Of a stretch of DNA of 6,864 nucleotides, positions 5,219 through 6,864 are shown piece by piece. This stretch comes from Verrucomicrobiota bacterium (GTDB lineage Bacteria; Chlamydiota; Chlamydiia; Chlamydiales; JAEYWL01). The stretch covers positions 1 through 6,864 of the forward strand of contig JAEYWL010000076.1 of the NCBI GenBank assembly GCA_023428915.1, read 5' to 3'. Position 1 is the stretch's first letter. Each line of letters starts with the position of its first letter. The notes under the pieces are model-generated. The model saw only the letters and a list, made by a program, of their open reading frames with translations, made no database searches and was not told where the DNA came from. The translations under genes and the position numbers were made by a program.

Positions 5219-6864
5219 TTAGCTTTTAGGAGGCGTTTCTTCAGATCTTGAAATATAGGAATAGCTTTTGGAAACTATACTTGAAAGTGTTTCAGGCAAA
5301 GCTAAATTGTCCCATATATTACTTTTTACCAGCGAGAAAGCACCATTCACAATTATATCCACCAGCGATGATTGACCTAAGTATTGATTGACCTGTTCGG
5401 GAGATGTTTCCTCAAATTCTGTGTAACTCTCTCTTCTACATAGCCTTAAGTATGAAGAAAAAGTTTCAAGAAGGTTTGAATACATATCAAGTGGAGTTGC
5501 TAATATAAGACTAGTATCTTGTATAGATTGTTCGCGTCCCTCTTTGTCTTTATAGGACCATATTTTTGAGGGGGCTTGGCCGTACCAGTCATCCGGCCGA
5601 TTTGGATCTATCCAACCATATAGGTTTGCTTTTACATGCGAGTTATCTTCAGTGACAATAATCAAATAATTATGGGCAATAATCGGACGATATTCTTCCG
5701 GTAACTGTTGTAAAAGGGATCTTCTATAGTTGTATTCTTTACAGTCTGTTGAAAAGTCCGCTTGGGGAGCCAAGGCCCATATTTGCAAAAGTTTGATGTT
5801 GGTTAAATTTGTCGGTTCTTCTGGCTGCATCTCTAATTCAATAGCGTCTTGTTCATCAGCAACAACATGCCAAGGGCTGGCTTGAGAGTAATATCTTGTT
5901 GCAAATTCCTTAGCAAACATCATTGGGTTATAAGCTCCCAGCTTATAACCCACCACATCAACTTCAATTTGCTCAGAATTTGGCAAGTTTTGCACAAATA
6001 GCTGCCAAAGATCATCTTTTAATTGTTCAAAAATTGCAGCCCTTGCTTTTAAGCTCATGCTGTCATCTGACCCAGGCTCGCTAAAATGCCGGGGACGATT
6101 TTTATAGACATCCCTATTAGATTTGTCAAAAAGCAGGGTAACCAGAGTTCTTTTAGGGTTAGTGATTAGGGGGAGTGCTATATAGGCACGTATATTCCTA
6201 TTAGAGAGTCCGGCCGCTATGTATGAGTAACTAAGCTCATTTGCAGTTATCGACTTAAAAATGACTCCTTCAAAGTTATCAAAGCCTAAATAAGGTGCAA
6301 TTTCACGAGCCAAGTATTCGCGAGGGGCATACTTGGTTAAGATGCCATAATATTTAGAATCTTCATTATTTGAACTATAGTTATATGCTTCTTTTTCACT
6401 TGCGAGGAAGCTCTTAGCTACTCTCGCAATAGGAGCTAAAGAATAATGATATATTTCTTTAATCAAATGCTTGTCAATAGGTTGAGGCGTGTTTTGTTCA
6501 GCATGAGTTACGTATCCAGGAGGCTTATCTTTACAAAGAGTATAGCTTCTGAAGGCTGAAACTAGGCAATCCAATTGACGATGATTTAATTCCTGAAAGC
6601 AATTTGTGTTTTGGAGGTGTTGAATGGCCCTCATATGTATATTATGCTGGCAAGCAAACAGGTCATAGCCGCCGCAGCCTTTAATAGCCTGGTAAAGTGC
6701 TACTAAATCTTCTTTTTTTATGCGCAACGCCTCTGCTAGAAGCATTTCTTTAAATCTAACAATAGTGATGGTTGATTCAATAGGAAAATCAAACGCTAAT
6801 TCATTAACAACCCTATTTCCATAATGAGCTATTAAAGTGGTACGCGCTTCTTCATAGGGAATGG
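5219..6864 (-). CDS. lipase-like alpha/beta-hydrolase protein lacking the nucleophile serine (5' end outside window)
   Basis: The frame is open from the right edge to a TAA at 5219-5221, 547 visible residues. The first ATG (6743-6745) has no clear ribosome binding site. The 39 codons before it are open and protein-like (I-P-Y-E-E-A-R, A-H-Y-G-N-R), with no ATG, GTG or TTG, so the true start is probably outside. Numbering from that ATG, R-T-L-V-T-L-L-F (199-206), a helix of about 233-253, and V-V-G-Y-K-L-G-A (264-271) follow the strand-helix-elbow order of class 3 lipases. A-L-A-P-Q-A-D (324-330) and a strand ending in E-D-N (366-368) lie where the family's PRVG and acid strands would be. The elbow has Lys268 instead of Ser, so hydrolase activity is unlikely. 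The N-terminal 170 residues are unrecognised. No signal peptide or membrane segment is visible. The fold assignment is inference; the Lys is read directly (codon at 5942-5944). Confidence 0.75.
   Translation of the reverse strand, partial: IPYEEARTTLIAHYGNRVVNELAFDFPIESTITIVRFKEMLLAEALRIKKEDLVALYQAIKGCGGYDLFACQHNIHMRAIQHLQNTNCFQELNHRQLDCLVSAFRSYTLCKDKPPGYVTHAEQNTPQPIDKHLIKEIYHYSLAPIARVAKSFLASEKEAYNYSSNNEDSKYYGILTKYAPREYLAREIAPYLGFDNFEGVIFKSITANELSYSYIAAGLSNRNIRAYIALPLITNPKRTLVTLLFDKSNRDVYKNRPRHFSEPGSDDSMSLKARAAIFEQLKDDLWQLFVQNLPNSEQIEVDVVGYKLGAYNPMMFAKEFATRYYSQASPWHVVADEQDAIELEMQPEEPTNLTNIKLLQIWALAPQADFSTDCKEYNYRRSLLQQLPEEYRPIIAHNYLIIVTEDNSHVKANLYGWIDPNRPDDWYGQAPSKIWSYKDKEGREQSIQDTSLILATPLDMYSNLLETFSSYLRLCRRESYTEFEETSPEQVNQYLGQSSLVDIIVNGAFSLVKSNIWDNLALPETLSSIVSKSYSYISRSEETPPKS
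5924..5952. repeat. perfect 13-bp inverted repeat inside the lipase-like gene
   Basis: TGGGTTATAAGCT (5924-5936) and AGCTTATAACCCA (5940-5952) are exact reverse complements separated by CCC. On the minus (coding) strand this encodes G-Y-K-L-G-A-Y-N-P, exactly the elbow where the lipase serine is expected. A 13-bp perfect stem with a 3-base loop is far beyond what is expected by chance in a window of this size. Confidence 0.9.

Overview
The window looks like a chromosomal segment of a Chlamydiota bacterium, probably one of the environmental, amoeba-associated lineages rather than Chlamydia itself. Two things suggest this. The minus-strand cluster fabH-fabD-fabG-acpP has the order found in Chlamydia, without plsX before fabH and without fabF after acpP. 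The acyl carrier protein also has a chlamydial-looking core around its DSL serine (TELIMTFEERF). In Chlamydia the gene before fabH is usually recR; here that place is taken by an unrecognised membrane protein. The assignment rests on remembered gene order and motifs, not on a search.

Layout. Bases 2-160 (+) look like the last 52 codons of a gene that starts outside the window; an RxS-FF-PNP pattern hints at a 2-oxoglutarate/Fe(II) oxygenase. A 229-aa unrecognised protein with one hydrophobic segment follows at 246-935 (+), with a good ribosome binding site. It converges on the fatty-acid operon, and an imperfect hairpin at 930-957 lies across the junction. The operon runs on the minus strand from fabH (3936) to acpP (973) with gaps of 3, 1 and 23 bases. 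FabD loads malonyl groups onto ACP, FabH starts chains by condensing acetyl-CoA with malonyl-ACP, and FabG performs the first reduction in each cycle. All catalytic residues are present, so the cluster should be functional.

A strong intrinsic terminator (4026-4062) separates the operon from an upstream 237-aa protein with two predicted membrane segments (4079-4792, minus), which has its own near-consensus promoter (TTGACT-17-TATATT). The 426-base intergenic stretch behind that gene holds a 181-base palindromic element (4952-5132). Its 55-base inverted arms are perfect over the outer 22 bases, and its left arm contains two tandem hairpins sharing a core. It resembles a MITE or interspersed palindromic repeat.

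The last gene (5219 to the window edge, minus) is open to the right edge, so its true start is probably outside. It looks like a lipase-type alpha/beta hydrolase in which the nucleophilic serine of the G-x-S-x-G elbow is replaced by lysine (GYKLGA). The DNA encoding that elbow is a perfect 13-bp inverted repeat with a 3-base loop. This is the most unusual signal in the window. The unknown genes and the palindromic element look more AT-rich and accessory-like than the fab operon.
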